Source of the DNA: Lachnospiraceae bacterium
GTDB taxonomy: Bacteria; Bacillota; Clostridia; Lachnospirales; Lachnospiraceae
Length of the DNA stretch: 64,000 nt
Assembly (NCBI GenBank): GCA_022768745.1
Contig: JALELK010000033.1
Coordinates: 42,653 to 106,652 of the forward strand
Direction: 5' to 3'
Within the stretch, counting starts at the first letter, position 1. Each line of letters opens with the position of its first letter. The translations under genes were made by a program, and so were the position numbers. The notes below the pieces were generated by a model, which saw only the letters and a program-made list of their open reading frames with translations, had not been told where the DNA came from and did no database searches. Below, one piece after another: positions 52,474-62,781 of the stretch.

Positions 52474-54230
52474 ATGTATTTAGAGAAAATAAATGGACCT
52501 GAAGACGTAAAAAAGCTTTCTCTTAAGGAGATGGAAAAGCTGGCGAAGAGATGAGAGAGGCATTGTTCCACCGTCTCACTATCAAGGGCGGACACTTTGG
52601 ACCGAACTTTGGTATGGTGGAGGCTACCATTGCTATGCACTATGTGTTTGATTCTCCAAAGGACAAGTTTGTTTTTGATGTGTCCCACCAGACGTATCCT
52701 CACAAGATGTTGACCGGAAGAGCCTATGGGTATTTGGATGAGAGCAGATTTCAGGAGATTTCCGGCTACTCTGAGCCATCCGAGAGTGAGCATGATCACT
52801 TTGTAATTGGTCACACATCCACTTCCATCAGTCTTGCCACCGGTCTGGCAAAGGGCAGAGATTATTGCGGAGGAAAGGAAAATATTATTGCTGTGATTGG
52901 CGATGGTTCTCTCAGTGGTGGAGAAGCATTGGAAGGGTTGGATTTTGCAGGGGAGATGAAGTCCAATCTGATTATTGTGGTAAATGACAATGAGATGTCT
53001 ATCGCAGAAGTTCACGGTGGTCTGTACAAGAATCTGGATGAACTGAGAGCTACCGACGGAAAGGCGTCAAACAATCTGTTTAAGGCTATGGGATTGGATT
53101 ATATCTATGAGCCGGAAGGAAACAATATTGAGAAATTGATTGCTGTTTTTGAAAAAGTAAAGGATATTGACCATCCAATCGTTGTGCATGTCCACACCCA
53201 GAAGGGAAAGGGATATACACCGGCAACCATTGATAAGGAAAACTGGCATTGGTGTATGCCTTTTGACCGAGAGACAGGTAAGCCTACCGTTTCCTTTGAG
53301 GGAGAGGACTATGGAGCTTTATCCGGTGATTTGATTTTAAAGAAAATGAAAGAGGACAAATCCGTGGTCTTTGTCACAGCGGCAGTTCCCGGAAGTGTTG
53401 GTTTTCCAAAGGAGAACAGAGAAAAAGCAGGAGAGCAATACATTGATGTGGGCATTGCAGAAGAGCAGGCAGTTGCTATGTGCTCCGGTATTGCAAAAAA
53501 TGGCGGAAAGCCAATTTTTGGTACCAATGCTACCTTTATTCAGAGAACCTATGACCAGTATTCTCAGGATGTATGTATCAACAACAGTCCGGTGACCACT
53601 ATTTTAAATTACTCCTCTGTGTTGGGATTAAATGACGTGACACACTTGGGTATCTTTGGAATCTCTATGCTCAGCAACATTCCAAACCTGGTGTATATGG
53701 CACCAATCTGTAAGGAGGAATACCTGGCAATGCTGGAGTGGAGTATTGATCAGCAGGAGCATCCGGTGGTCATCAGTATGCCGGGCAATGGAGTGCACGG
53801 GGCAAAATATCCGGTGGATACCAACTATGATGACATTAATACGTATCAGGTTTGTCGCCAGGGAGATACCGTGGCAGTTTTGGCATTGGGTGATTTCTTC
53901 CAGTTGGGAGAGGAAGCCGCAGAGGAGATTGAAAAGACTCTCGGCAAAAAAGTTACTCTGATTAACCCTAGATATGCCTCCGGTTTGGATGAAAAGACCT
54001 TGGACGAGTTAAAGAAAAATCATAGCGTGATTGTAACCTTAGAGGATGGTATTTTAGACGGTGGCTTTGGTCAGAAAGTGGCTTCTTATTACGGTGGAGA
54101 TGACATAAGAGTTTTGAACTTCGGTATCAAGAAAGACTTTTATGACAGATATGATCCTGCAGAACTGATGAAGGAAAATCATCTGACCAAGGAATTAATC
54201 ACAAAGGATGTATGTGCGTATTGCTCATAA
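52474..54230 (+). pseudogene. 1-deoxy-D-xylulose-5-phosphate synthase-like gene, frameshifted near its start
   Basis: ATG 52474 (GGAGG 7 bases upstream) begins MYLEKINGPEDVKKLSLKE but hits TGA after 26 codons. The text GCGAAGAGATGAGAG lacks one G compared with GCGAAGGAGATGAGAG, which would join it to the 559-residue frame starting MREALFHRLTIKGGHFGPNFG. The joined protein would have 585 residues with thiamine-diphosphate motifs (GDGSLSGGEALEG...NDNEMS) and the transketolase central and C-terminal domains. DXS makes the first intermediate of the MEP pathway; this short form may be a DXS-like paralogue. Translation from internal ATG 52551 would lack the N-terminus and has no good site. Confidence 0.82.
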
Positions 54231-54283
54231 TTTCAGATTCGTGTTATACTATGGGGAGAAAAAATTTGCCTATAGGAAATATC

Positions 54284-54862
54284 ATGAATACAGTAATACA
54301 ATTTTTTAAATATACTTCACAAAGTGTCGCCGGAATGGTAGGGATTTCTGTCTACATTCTGGCGGATACTTTTTTTATATCTTTATATTCCGGTGCAGAC
54401 GGACTTGCAGTTCTGAATCTGATTCTCCCGGTGTATGGCTTGATTTATGCAATCGGAGCCATGGTAGGTATCGGCTCGGCTACCAGGTATAGCATTTGCC
54501 GTGCCAGAGGGGAGAATACAGATTTCTATTTTGTTCAATCAATCCTATGGAGTGGTGGCAAATCTCTCCATCGTTGCTATGTCTATTTTTAACGGATTGG
54601 CCCAGGGGGCTCAGCCCTTGATCAGTGATAACTATGGAAAAGGCCATAACAAACAGGTAAAGGATTTGCTTCTTTACAGCTTGCTTCTCTGTCTGGGGAT
54701 AGAGGTGTGATTGCCATTGCAGTCTGTGCCATTGTCTTGTCAAGAATTTTTGGATTACAGGGTGTGTGGATGTCGTTTTTAAGCTCGGAAGTAATTACAT
54801 TTTTTGTGATTTTCCTATTGTCTGGGAGAATAAGGGGGAGAAAAAATGCAGCTGATAGTTAA
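54284..54862 (+). pseudogene. MATE-family efflux pump remnant with two internal deletions
   Basis: The N-terminus is normal (MNTVIQFFKYTSQSVAGMVG, GSATRYSICRARGE; 54284 to about 54530). At about 54535 the frame changes to VVANLSIVAMSIFNGLAQGAQPLIS, which belongs near the middle of MATE proteins. At about 54705 it changes again to VIAIAVCAIVLSRIFGLQGVW...SGRIRGRKNAADS, the normal C-terminus, ending at TAA 54862. About 190 residues remain of a usual 440-450, in three frames. The end overlaps the next gene's start by 17 bases, an arrangement probably kept from the intact gene. It cannot make a transporter. Confidence 0.85.
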
Positions 54863-55283
54863 AAGTTTTGATGAACTTTCCACTAGGGAACTCTATGAGA
54901 TTCTAAAGTCAAGAGATGAGATTTTTTCTGTAGGTCAAAAAATCATCTATGTGGATGAGGACAATGTGGATTATGCCAGCCTTCATTTTTTCTTTTGGAA
55001 AAATGACCGGGTGATTGCGTATCTGAGAGCTTACCGTGACCTAAAGCATATCAATGTGGTAAAGTTTGGAAGGGTTCTGACCTTAGAACACGGACAGGGA
55101 CTGGGAAAAGAATTGATGGAGCAGAGCATGGCATATGCAAAGGAAACCATGGGATGCAATAAAGTGGCACTGGATGCACAGATTCAGGCAGAGGGCTTTT
55201 ATAAAAAACTGGGATTTGTCACGGTCTCTTCGGAGTATTTAGAAGCGGGAATCCCCCATGTGGACATGGAAAAGAAATTATAA
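54846..55283 (+). CDS. GNAT acetyltransferase, ElaA-like
   Basis: 145 residues. It shows ElaA-type features: LYEILKSRDEIFSVGQKIIYVDEDNVDYASLHFF, the acetyl-CoA loop LEHGQGLGKELM and the C-terminal AEGFYKKLGFVTVSSEYLEAGIPHVDME. The substrate is unknown. The usual VVEQ in the N-terminal part is SVGQ here. Its start lies within the MATE remnant's last codons and uses GGGGGAGA upstream. Confidence 0.85.
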   Translation: MQLIVKSFDELSTRELYEILKSRDEIFSVGQKIIYVDEDNVDYASLHFFFWKNDRVIAYLRAYRDLKHINVVKFGRVLTLEHGQGLGKELMEQSMAYAKETMGCNKVALDAQIQAEGFYKKLGFVTVSSEYLEAGIPHVDMEKKL

Positions 55284-55293
55284 AGGAGTCATT

Positions 55294-57024
55294 ATGAAAA
55301 CAGAGAGAGAATTAAGAGAGCAGTTAAGAAATATAGACCATAAAAGTTATCCTATGTACAAATCCTTAAAGGGTGGTTACGGATTTGCAAATTATGTTTT
55401 GTGGATTGACCATGTACAGGGTGACCCGTTTGCGGCTCCATCCAATGTAAGGGTGACAGTGGATACAAAAAAGGCGGGATTTCCTGATTTTACCATGAAG
55501 GATTCCCTGACAAGAGAGGCTTTGGCGGATGAATTGTTGCGCAACTTTGCAAATCAGATTCAGCAGTTTACCTTCAAGGCAAAAGGTTCGGGAAAGAGCG
55601 GTCTTATTTCTGTGACGCACTGTGGTCAGGAAGTGCTTCAAAGAACTGCCTGTGAAGTGACCGATAAACAGATTACAGCCAGATTTTCTGTGGGCTTTCC
55701 TGCAAACGGCAGATCCATTAACGCCAGGGAACTGGAAAAAATTTTGTTTGAGTATCTGCCGAAGTGTGTGGAGCAGTCTTTTTATTATAAAAATTTAAAT
55801 GCAGGCAAGGTGAAAGCCGCCATCGAACTTGCGGAAGACCAGCAGTATATCAGAGAACAGTTAAAGGAGAGAAAATTGGTGGCCTTTGTAGCAGACGGGG
55901 CAGTTCTGCCCAGAGAGAGTGGGATTTCCTCCCGGCCAATGAGGGATTCTGTAAAATTTTCATCTCCGGATACTTTGCGTATTGCCATGGAACTTCCCCA
56001 TAAGGGAAGGATTACGGGAATGGGGATTTCCAAGGGAATTACGCTGATTGTAGGTGGAGGTTATCACGGAAAGTCCACCCTGTTAAATGCTTTGGAATTA
56101 GGTGTCTACAATCACATTGCCGGAGACGGCAGGGAGTATGTGATTACAGATGAGTCGGCGTTAAAACTCCGTTCCGAGGACGGACGGTTTATCAAAGACG
56201 TGGACATTTCTATGTTTATCGATGATTTGCCAAACAAAAAGGACACCCATTCCTTTTCCACTAAGGATGCCAGTGGAAGTACTTCTCAGGCGGCAGGAAT
56301 TGTGGAAGGAATGGAGGCGGGAAGCAAACTGTTCCTTTTGGATGAGGATACCTCGGCCACAAACTTTATGGTGAGAGATGCCTTTATGCAAAAGGTGGTC
56401 AGCCCGGATAAGGAACCCATCACACCATTTTTATCCAGAGCCAGAGATTTGTATGAGAAGGCTGGAATTTCCACCATTTTGGTTGCCGGAAGCTCAGGGG
56501 CATTTTTCCATATTGCAGATGTGGTTATCCAGATGGATTCCTACGAACCGGTGGATATTACAGAAAAGGCAAAGGAACTGTGCAAGGAGTTCCCAATCTC
56601 AGAGGAAGAACCCAAGCCATTTGTGATACCAAAGAGTCACAGATTGATGGAAAAGGATAAAAATGGAGCGACCCGCCGCAGAGATTATCGAACCGGCGCG
56701 GTGAAAAAGGATGAGCCGGAGCGTCTAAAAGTAAAAACTATGGGGACGGATGGATTCTCCATTGGAAAACAGACGGTGGATTTGCGCTATATCGAACAGT
56801 TGATTGACAGTGAGCAGACAGCGGCTCTTGGCATGCTTTTAAAGTATGGAGTGGAACATTTTGCGGACGGAAAGAAATCAATACCGGAAGTGGCGGAACT
56901 ATTAAATCAAAAGATAAAGTCGGAAGGATTAAACTTTCTATCAGAGGGAGGAGAAATCTCCGGTGGCTATGCCGTACCCCGTGTGCAGGAGATTTTTTCA
57001 TGCATTAACAGATACCGGGTATAA
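55294..57024 (+). CDS. ABC-class ATPase (predicted, MRB1590-like)
   Basis: 576 residues from ATG 55294, after AAAGGAG; the stop of the GNAT gene lies 10 bases earlier. The protein has an N-terminal domain (about 1-235), then an ABC-type ATPase core with Walker A GGGYHGKSTLL, a signature-like SGSTSQAAGIVEG, Walker B LFLLDEDTSATNF and the switch region AGSSGAFFHIAD, then a C-terminal domain rich in charged residues (about 420-576). No membrane segment. Relatives bind RNA in trypanosome editing complexes; the bacterial role is unknown. Confidence 0.85.
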   Translation: MKTERELREQLRNIDHKSYPMYKSLKGGYGFANYVLWIDHVQGDPFAAPSNVRVTVDTKKAGFPDFTMKDSLTREALADELLRNFANQIQQFTFKAKGSGKSGLISVTHCGQEVLQRTACEVTDKQITARFSVGFPANGRSINARELEKILFEYLPKCVEQSFYYKNLNAGKVKAAIELAEDQQYIREQLKERKLVAFVADGAVLPRESGISSRPMRDSVKFSSPDTLRIAMELPHKGRITGMGISKGITLIVGGGYHGKSTLLNALELGVYNHIAGDGREYVITDESALKLRSEDGRFIKDVDISMFIDDLPNKKDTHSFSTKDASGSTSQAAGIVEGMEAGSKLFLLDEDTSATNFMVRDAFMQKVVSPDKEPITPFLSRARDLYEKAGISTILVAGSSGAFFHIADVVIQMDSYEPVDITEKAKELCKEFPISEEEPKPFVIPKSHRLMEKDKNGATRRRDYRTGAVKKDEPERLKVKTMGTDGFSIGKQTVDLRYIEQLIDSEQTAALGMLLKYGVEHFADGKKSIPEVAELLNQKIKSEGLNFLSEGGEISGGYAVPRVQEIFSCINRYRV

Positions 57025-57045
57025 ATGTTAAAAATGTTGCGGAAT

Positions 57046-57075
57046 TTGTAGAAAAAATATAGAAAATATTATAAA
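57046..57075 (+). promoter_or_regulatory. Promoter of the MCP gene
   Basis: TTGTAG (57046-57051) and TATAAA (57070-57075) are 18 bases apart, 54 bases before the start codon. Confidence 0.4.
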
Positions 57076-57128
57076 ATACTTAGGACGAAAAGTCATATAT
57101 TCGTATGATACAGAAAGGAATCGATATT

Positions 57129-58622
57129 ATGAAATTTAAGTATGCAGATAAAAAGGAACAGTTGAGAAGATCCAATGGCTTTCTTCTTATGGGCTATATG
57201 TTTTTTTATGTCATCCTTTTATTGCTTATGTGGGTATGTTATTTTACCGGAGTTCGTTCCATAGGATTGACGGTTATGACCACCATTGTAGCGGTGGTAT
57301 CTATGGTAGCGATTTTTCTTTTGTCGAGAAAGTTAATGACATCACCAAAGCTGAAAACAGCGGTATTGCCATTTTTACTTTTTATTTCATTTTTTGTGGG
57401 ATATGCGTTTTCTCAGGGATTTATGCAGTTGCTGGGTATCTTCCCTTTGGTGGGATGTATCCTGTTCTTTGATAAAAAATTTATGAAAAACAGTTGTATC
57501 GCCTATGGGGTGGTTGAAGTGCTTGTGACAGTTACAAAGATTGCCGCACATGCCAATCTGGAGGGAGACGCTTCGTTGAATCAGGTGTTTGTCATGATTA
57601 TTTGTCTTATCCTTTTGACACTTTTATATCTGGTGAGCAACGTGGCAGAGCAGTACAATAGGGACACCTTAGGGGAAGTTTACGAAAAGAATGATAAAAT
57701 GCAGGCGATGCTGGATGACGTGATTGGAGTTGCCTCTGAGGTACGTAAGGGCACTGAGAATGTTATGCAGATTGTCAATGATTTAAATGGTTCCTCTGAA
57801 GTGGTAAATGGCGCCATGAAGGATATTTCAGAGAGTACTTTGTCTACAGCAGAGAATATTCAGGAACAGACAGAAATGACAGCCAACATTCAGGACTCTA
57901 TCGAGCAGACATTGGAAAGCTCAGAGACTATGGTAAATATTGCAAAGCAATCCGATGAGATTAATGAGCAGTCCTTAGAGATTATGAATCGCCTGAAGGA
58001 ACAGTCCCATGTGATTTCCGATACCAACAAGGATGTGGCAGAGGCTATGGAAGCATTACAGAAAAAGACAGATGAGGTTCGTAACATCGCAGATACGATT
58101 CTGGGTATTTCTTCCCAGACCAATTTGTTAGCATTGAATGCATCTATTGAGAGTGCCAGAGCCGGGGAGGCCGGTCGTGGATTTGCAGTGGTTGCAGATG
58201 AGATTCGCCAGTTGGCAGAACGCACCAAGCAGGAGACAGAGGAAATCGGAAAGATTTCTGATGATTTGACCCAGAATGCAGCCAAGGCAGCGGATGCAGT
58301 GTCCCAGTCTATTAACGCCACCGGCGCACAGGAAGAAATGATTGCAGAGGCATCAGACAGCTTCACAGCTATGAATACAAATGTTCGTGAGCTGATTACA
58401 AATATTGAGAACATTGACGGAAGACTGAATAATTTGTCTGCGGCTAACAATCAGATTGTTGACAATATTACAAACCTGTCAGCTACCACAGAAGAAGTTA
58501 CCGCTTCTTCAAATCAGGCATCTGAACTTTCTACAGCTAATATGGAAAATGCAGAACAGGCCAGAAGTCAGTTGTCCAGTGTACTTGATGTATCACATCA
58601 GTTGGATAAGTATTTGTCATAG
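57129..58622 (+). CDS. Methyl-accepting chemotaxis-type transducer without extracellular domain
   Basis: 497 residues from ATG 57129, 10 bases after AAAGGA. Six membrane helices (about 20-190) with only short loops replace the usual ligand-binding domain, followed by a long coiled coil and the MCP signalling tip ([21 protein letters not shown], then [16 protein letters not shown]). It probably senses membrane or energy state and signals to CheA; no che or flagellar genes are close. The stop is followed by a strong terminator. Confidence 0.88.
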   Translation: MKFKYADKKEQLRRSNGFLLMGYMFFYVILLLLMWVCYFTGVRSIGLTVMTTIVAVVSMVAIFLLSRKLMTSPKLKTAVLPFLLFISFFVGYAFSQGFMQLLGIFPLVGCILFFDKKFMKNSCIAYGVVEVLVTVTKIAAHANLEGDASLNQVFVMIICLILLTLLYLVSNVAEQYNRDTLGEVYEKNDKMQAMLDDVIGVASEVRKGTENVMQIVNDLNGSSEVVNGAMKDISESTLSTAENIQEQTEMTANIQDSIEQTLESSETMVNIAKQSDEINEQSLEIMNRLKEQSHVISDTNKDVAEAMEALQKKTDEVRNIADTILGISSQTNLLALNASIESARAGEAGRGFAVVADEIRQLAERTKQETEEIGKISDDLTQNAAKAADAVSQSINATGAQEEMIAEASDSFTAMNTNVRELITNIENIDGRLNNLSAANNQIVDNITNLSATTEEVTASSNQASELSTANMENAEQARSQLSSVLDVSHQLDKYLS

Positions 58623-58648
58623 AAAATTTTTATTAGAAAAAGAGTGAA

Positions 58649-58699
58649 GACACCCCTTCCATCAGACACATTCAAGTCTGACGGGAGGGGTGTCTTTTT
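58649..58699 (+). terminator. MCP gene terminator
   Basis: GACACCCCTTCC...CAGAC pairs with GTCTG...GGGAGGGGTGTC around an 8-base loop, followed by TTTTT. Confidence 0.92.
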
Positions 58700-58889
58700 G
58701 GAAACTTATTTAAAAAAGAGATATGAATTTGATATAAATTCAAGAAAAATTGGAAACTGTATTATATAAAAGAGTTTGCAATTCAAAAAAACAAGCCTCA
58801 AAAAGAAGAAATTTATTGTATTTTTTAACAGAATAAAAAAACAATAATTATACACTTTTTACAATTAATTAAAAATTTAACAAAAGCCC

Positions 58890-58949
58890 TTGAAAAATGA
58901 AAAATATGATAATACAATGCAATTGAAATTAATTAAACAAGTTAATTAA
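58890..58949 (+). promoter_or_regulatory. Symporter-sulfoquinovosidase promoter with TTAATTAA pair
   Basis: TTGAAA (58890-58895) and TACAAT (58913-58918) are 17 bases apart. Just after the predicted start are two copies of the palindrome TTAATTAA (58929-58936, 58942-58949), 13 bases apart, a possible repressor site. The surrounding 58700-58990 region is very AT-rich and has no gene. Confidence 0.5.
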
Positions 58950-59007
58950 ATATCTTGGAATAATTAATTTGTTTTTATGCAATATGTACACAGAAGGGGG
59001 ACTTAAA

Positions 59008-60759
59008 ATGGAGCATTTAACTTTTACACTAGTGACATTTGTATTATTTACCGTGGCAGTAGCGGTGATTTCTGGAAAAATTGTCAAAAACAGTGACGAC
59101 CAGAAAACAGCCAAGGGATACTTCCTGGCAGGAAATGGATTGGGCGGTTTATTTATTGCTGGCTCAATGCTGTTGACAAACTTATCTGCTGAAAACCTGG
59201 TGGGATTGTCAGGACAATCCTATGCGGCAAATATGTCAGGTATGGCTTGGGAGGCAACAGCCGTAATTGCAACCATTGTGATGGCGTTTGTATTCCTGCC
59301 ACTGTATTTGCGAAAAGGATATACCACATTGCCGGAATTTATGGAAGAACGCTATGGGGTTGGCGTCAGAAGAATGGTATCCATTCTTTTCCTGGTAGGA
59401 TATCTTATCATTGGTATTCCGGTTTGCCTCTATGCAGGAGCAATTGCTTTTAATCAGATTTTTGATTTGAATGCTATTTTTGGTATCAGCACTCAGGCAG
59501 GTATTACGATTTTGATTATTTTGGTTGGTATCATCGGAGCTCTTTATGCAGTGCTTGGTGGTCTGAAGGCAGTAGCTGTATCTGATACCATCAACGGAAT
59601 TTTATTGATTGCAGGTTCATTGGCAGTGGTTATCTTTGGATTCATTGCTGTGGGAAATGTAAAGGGTGACGGCGGATTTGCAGCCGGCGTAACCTACGTA
59701 TTGGATAACAATTATGAACAGTTGAATGCCATTGGTTCTAACGTGGATCCGGTACCATTCGGTTGTATCTTTACCGGTATGCTTTTGGCAAACCTGTTTT
59801 ACTGGGGAACTAACCAGGTATTGATTCAAAGAGCTTTAGGTGCTAAGAACTTGAAAGAAGGACAGAAAGGTGTTCTGATTTCCGGTTTCCTGAAGATGTT
59901 AGTACCATTCCTTTTGGTGTTACCGGGAGTTATCGCAGCAGCACTTCTTGGAAATGGGTTGGAGAGTAAAGACTTTGCTTATCCTACCTTGGTCGCAAAA
60001 TCTTTACCATGGCCGATTGTTGGTCTGTTTTGTGCAGCACTTTTCGGTTCTATTATTTCCACATACAACTCATTCTTAAATGCAGCATCCACTGTATTTA
60101 TGTGTGATATTTATAAACCAATCTTTAACCCGAATCTTTCAGAGGAAAAGACAGTAAAATATGCTAAGAGAGTCGGTTGGTTGTTCGCAGCATTTTCTAT
60201 CTGCGTATCACCATTTTTACAGGTAATGGCTACAGGACTTTATGATTTTGGACGAAGCTTTACCGGATTTTATAATATTCCGATTATCACCATTGTTTTG
60301 GTTGGTATGTTCTCAAAATCAGGTTCCAAGCTGGGGGCATATGTGGCAACTGCATGGCATGTATTCTTCTACTCAGGATACAAGTTCTGGTTCCAGTACA
60401 TTGACACTCCACTGACAAACAAGATTTGCGGAATCAACTATATGTACATTTACGCAATCTCATTTGTGGTAATGCTGGTTATCATCTTTATCTGTTCCAA
60501 GATTGCTTCAAATGATAAGGAGTTTGATAGAGGAAGTATGAAGGATGAGAACTATGATATGACACCATGGAAAAAGAGAAAAGCAGTTGCTGTTTGGTTA
60601 GTATCCTTCCTTGTTTATGAATATTTCCTTTTCTCAAAGGCAGGACTTGCTACAGCAAACAGAAATGTAGCTTTGATTGGCGGAGTGACAGTAGTATTTG
60701 CTATTGAGACAATTATTTGTGCAGTGGCGGCAGTAAAGTCTGAGCATAAGGCTGCATAA
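59008..60759 (+). CDS. Sodium/solute symporter (SSS/SLC5 family), probable sulfoquinovose-glycoside importer
   Basis: 583 residues from ATG 59008, 7 bases after AAGGGGGA; an in-frame ATG at 58969 has no site. About fourteen membrane helices with SSS features: SAENLVGLSGQSYA (sodium/sugar region), GLKAVAVSDTINGILLI and NLFYWGTNQVLIQRAL, as in SGLT-type sugar symporters. It is 15 bases before the sulfoquinovosidase gene, so its substrate is probably sulfoquinovose or its glycosides; that is inference from context. Confidence 0.88.
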   Translation: MEHLTFTLVTFVLFTVAVAVISGKIVKNSDDQKTAKGYFLAGNGLGGLFIAGSMLLTNLSAENLVGLSGQSYAANMSGMAWEATAVIATIVMAFVFLPLYLRKGYTTLPEFMEERYGVGVRRMVSILFLVGYLIIGIPVCLYAGAIAFNQIFDLNAIFGISTQAGITILIILVGIIGALYAVLGGLKAVAVSDTINGILLIAGSLAVVIFGFIAVGNVKGDGGFAAGVTYVLDNNYEQLNAIGSNVDPVPFGCIFTGMLLANLFYWGTNQVLIQRALGAKNLKEGQKGVLISGFLKMLVPFLLVLPGVIAAALLGNGLESKDFAYPTLVAKSLPWPIVGLFCAALFGSIISTYNSFLNAASTVFMCDIYKPIFNPNLSEEKTVKYAKRVGWLFAAFSICVSPFLQVMATGLYDFGRSFTGFYNIPIITIVLVGMFSKSGSKLGAYVATAWHVFFYSGYKFWFQYIDTPLTNKICGINYMYIYAISFVVMLVIIFICSKIASNDKEFDRGSMKDENYDMTPWKKRKAVAVWLVSFLVYEYFLFSKAGLATANRNVALIGGVTVVFAIETIICAVAAVKSEHKAA

Positions 60760-60774
60760 AAACGGAGGCACAGC

Positions 60775-62781
60775 ATGGATTTTAAATTTGACAACAACAG
60801 CATATCCCTAAGCAGTGGCGGAAAGGAAATTCTTACACATACTGAGGATGCACCGATGATATATGTAGGTTACGGACAGGAAACCGTTGATATGTATCGG
60901 GGAAATTTTAAGATAGAGGATTACCTCATCGAAAGAAAAAGTTTAAAACTCAGCAGTGCAGAGGCTGTTATTGATGGAGCAAAGCTGGATTTTGAAGGAA
61001 AGATTGAAGCGAGAGTTACCGTCAAAAACGGAGTGTTTACCATAGAATTTGAACAAAAGGATCCATCCATCAATCGTTTCTGGTTTAGAGTAAATTCGGA
61101 TAAGGATGAGAAATGTTATGGTTTGGGTGAGCAGATGTCCTACTTTAATTTGAAAGGGAGAGATTTCCCAATCTGGACATCAGAGCCTGGCGTGGGAAGG
61201 GATAAAAGCACCTATGTCACCTGGAGATCCGATGTGGAAAACAAGGCCGGGGGAGATTATTACAATACCAATTATCCGGATCCTACCTTTGTTTCCAGCA
61301 GACATTATTATCTTCACGGAGATTCTACAGCTTATGCAAACTTTGATTTCAGACATGATGGCTATCACGAGTTGCAGTTTTGGGAGGTTCCAAAGAGCAT
61401 TCGTATCGAAGAAGCAGATACCTTTGTGGAACTTTTGGAAAAACTTACAGGATTTTTAGGTAGACAGCCGGAATTACCGGAATGGGTATATAATGGTTTG
61501 ATTGTGGGAGTTCAGGGTGGAAATGAAAGATCCTTTGGACTTTTGGAGAAAACTCTCGAACACGGGATTAAGGTATCCGCCCTGTGGTGTCAGGACTGGT
61601 GCGGAAAGAGAGTGACCTCCTTTGGAAAACGTCTCCAGTGGGATTGGCAGTTCCACAAAGAGATGTATCCGAACCTTCCACAGAAGATAGAAGAACTTCA
61701 TAACCGAGGTATCCGTTTTATGGGCTACATAAATCCTTATCTGGTAAACGACGGAGAATTATATAAGGAAGGAAAGGAAAAGGGATACTTTGCCACAAAG
61801 CAGGATGGAAGTGACTATCTGGTGGATTTTGGAGAGTTTTACTGTGGAGTGGTTGACCTTACCAATCCTAAGGCTTTTGAATGGTTTAAAAATGATGTGA
61901 TTAAAAAGTACTCCATAGATATTGGAATTGATGGCTGGATGGCTGATTTCGGGGAGTATCTTCCTACAGATGATATCAAACTCTACAACGGAAAGTCTGC
62001 TATGATTGAGCACAACCATTGGCCGGTACTTTGGGCAAAATGTAATTACGAGGCATTAAAAGAATCCGGAAAGTTAGGAGAATCCCTTTACTTCATGAGA
62101 GCCGGAGGAACCGGAAGTCAAAAGTATTGTACATTGCTTTGGGCAGGAGATCAGTCGGTGGATTTCTCCAGACATGATGGTCTGGCAACTGTTATCTGTG
62201 CAGCACTTAGTTCCGGAATGAGCGGATGCGGATTGAACCACAGTGATATCGGTGGTTACACTTCACTGTTTGACAACTGCAGAACCAAGGAGGTATTTCT
62301 TCGCTGGGCAGAGATGGCAGCGTTTACACCGGTGATGCGAACCCATGAAGGAAATCGACCGGATACCAACTTCCAGTATTACGACGATGAGGATTGTATG
62401 AATCGTCTGGCAAGACTGACCGGCATTTATACCGAACTGGCTCCTTATACCAAGATATTGGTGCAGGAGAATGCCAAGAGAGGAATTCCGGTACAGCGCC
62501 CATTGTTCCTTCATTATGAAAATGATGAGAGAGCCTACGACGAACAGTTCGAGTATCTTTTAGGTGAAGATGTTTTGGTGGCTCCTGTATGGCAGGAAGG
62601 AAAAACGGAATGGGAAGTATATCTGCCGGAGGGTGAGTGGGTTCACTTCTTTAGCGGCAAGGTTTATACCGGTGGTGATTATATGGTTCCGGCAGCTTTG
62701 GGAGATACCCCGGCATTTTATAAGAAGGGATCCGATTTTGAGGAGCTGTTTAGAAAAATTACTGAAAAATATGGCAGGTAG
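60775..62781 (+). CDS. Sulfoquinovosidase (GH31, YihQ-like)
   Basis: 668 residues, close to YihQ length. Established knowledge: in E. coli YihQ the nucleophile is D405, the acid/base D472, and the sulfonate is held by R301, W304 and Y508. Equivalent residues are visible here: D391 in GWMADFGEYLP, D459 in WAGDQSVDF, R286 and W289 in FGKRLQWDW, and Y495 in SDIGGYTSLF, with offsets falling evenly from 15 to 13. Segments AYINPY-like GYINPYLVNDGEL and MRTHEGNRP also match. It frees sulfoquinovose from plant sulfolipid glycosides. No signal peptide, so it acts inside the cell on imported glycosides. Plain alpha-glucosidase is unlikely. Confidence 0.88.
   Translation: MDFKFDNNSISLSSGGKEILTHTEDAPMIYVGYGQETVDMYRGNFKIEDYLIERKSLKLSSAEAVIDGAKLDFEGKIEARVTVKNGVFTIEFEQKDPSINRFWFRVNSDKDEKCYGLGEQMSYFNLKGRDFPIWTSEPGVGRDKSTYVTWRSDVENKAGGDYYNTNYPDPTFVSSRHYYLHGDSTAYANFDFRHDGYHELQFWEVPKSIRIEEADTFVELLEKLTGFLGRQPELPEWVYNGLIVGVQGGNERSFGLLEKTLEHGIKVSALWCQDWCGKRVTSFGKRLQWDWQFHKEMYPNLPQKIEELHNRGIRFMGYINPYLVNDGELYKEGKEKGYFATKQDGSDYLVDFGEFYCGVVDLTNPKAFEWFKNDVIKKYSIDIGIDGWMADFGEYLPTDDIKLYNGKSAMIEHNHWPVLWAKCNYEALKESGKLGESLYFMRAGGTGSQKYCTLLWAGDQSVDFSRHDGLATVICAALSSGMSGCGLNHSDIGGYTSLFDNCRTKEVFLRWAEMAAFTPVMRTHEGNRPDTNFQYYDDEDCMNRLARLTGIYTELAPYTKILVQENAKRGIPVQRPLFLHYENDERAYDEQFEYLLGEDVLVAPVWQEGKTEWEVYLPEGEWVHFFSGKVYTGGDYMVPAALGDTPAFYKKGSDFEELFRKITEKYGR

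Noticed and set aside
57890..58450. 186-codon open frame on the minus strand
   Set aside because: It is the complement of the coiled-coil and signalling part of the MCP gene; low-complexity Ser/Ile-rich translation and no ribosome binding site.
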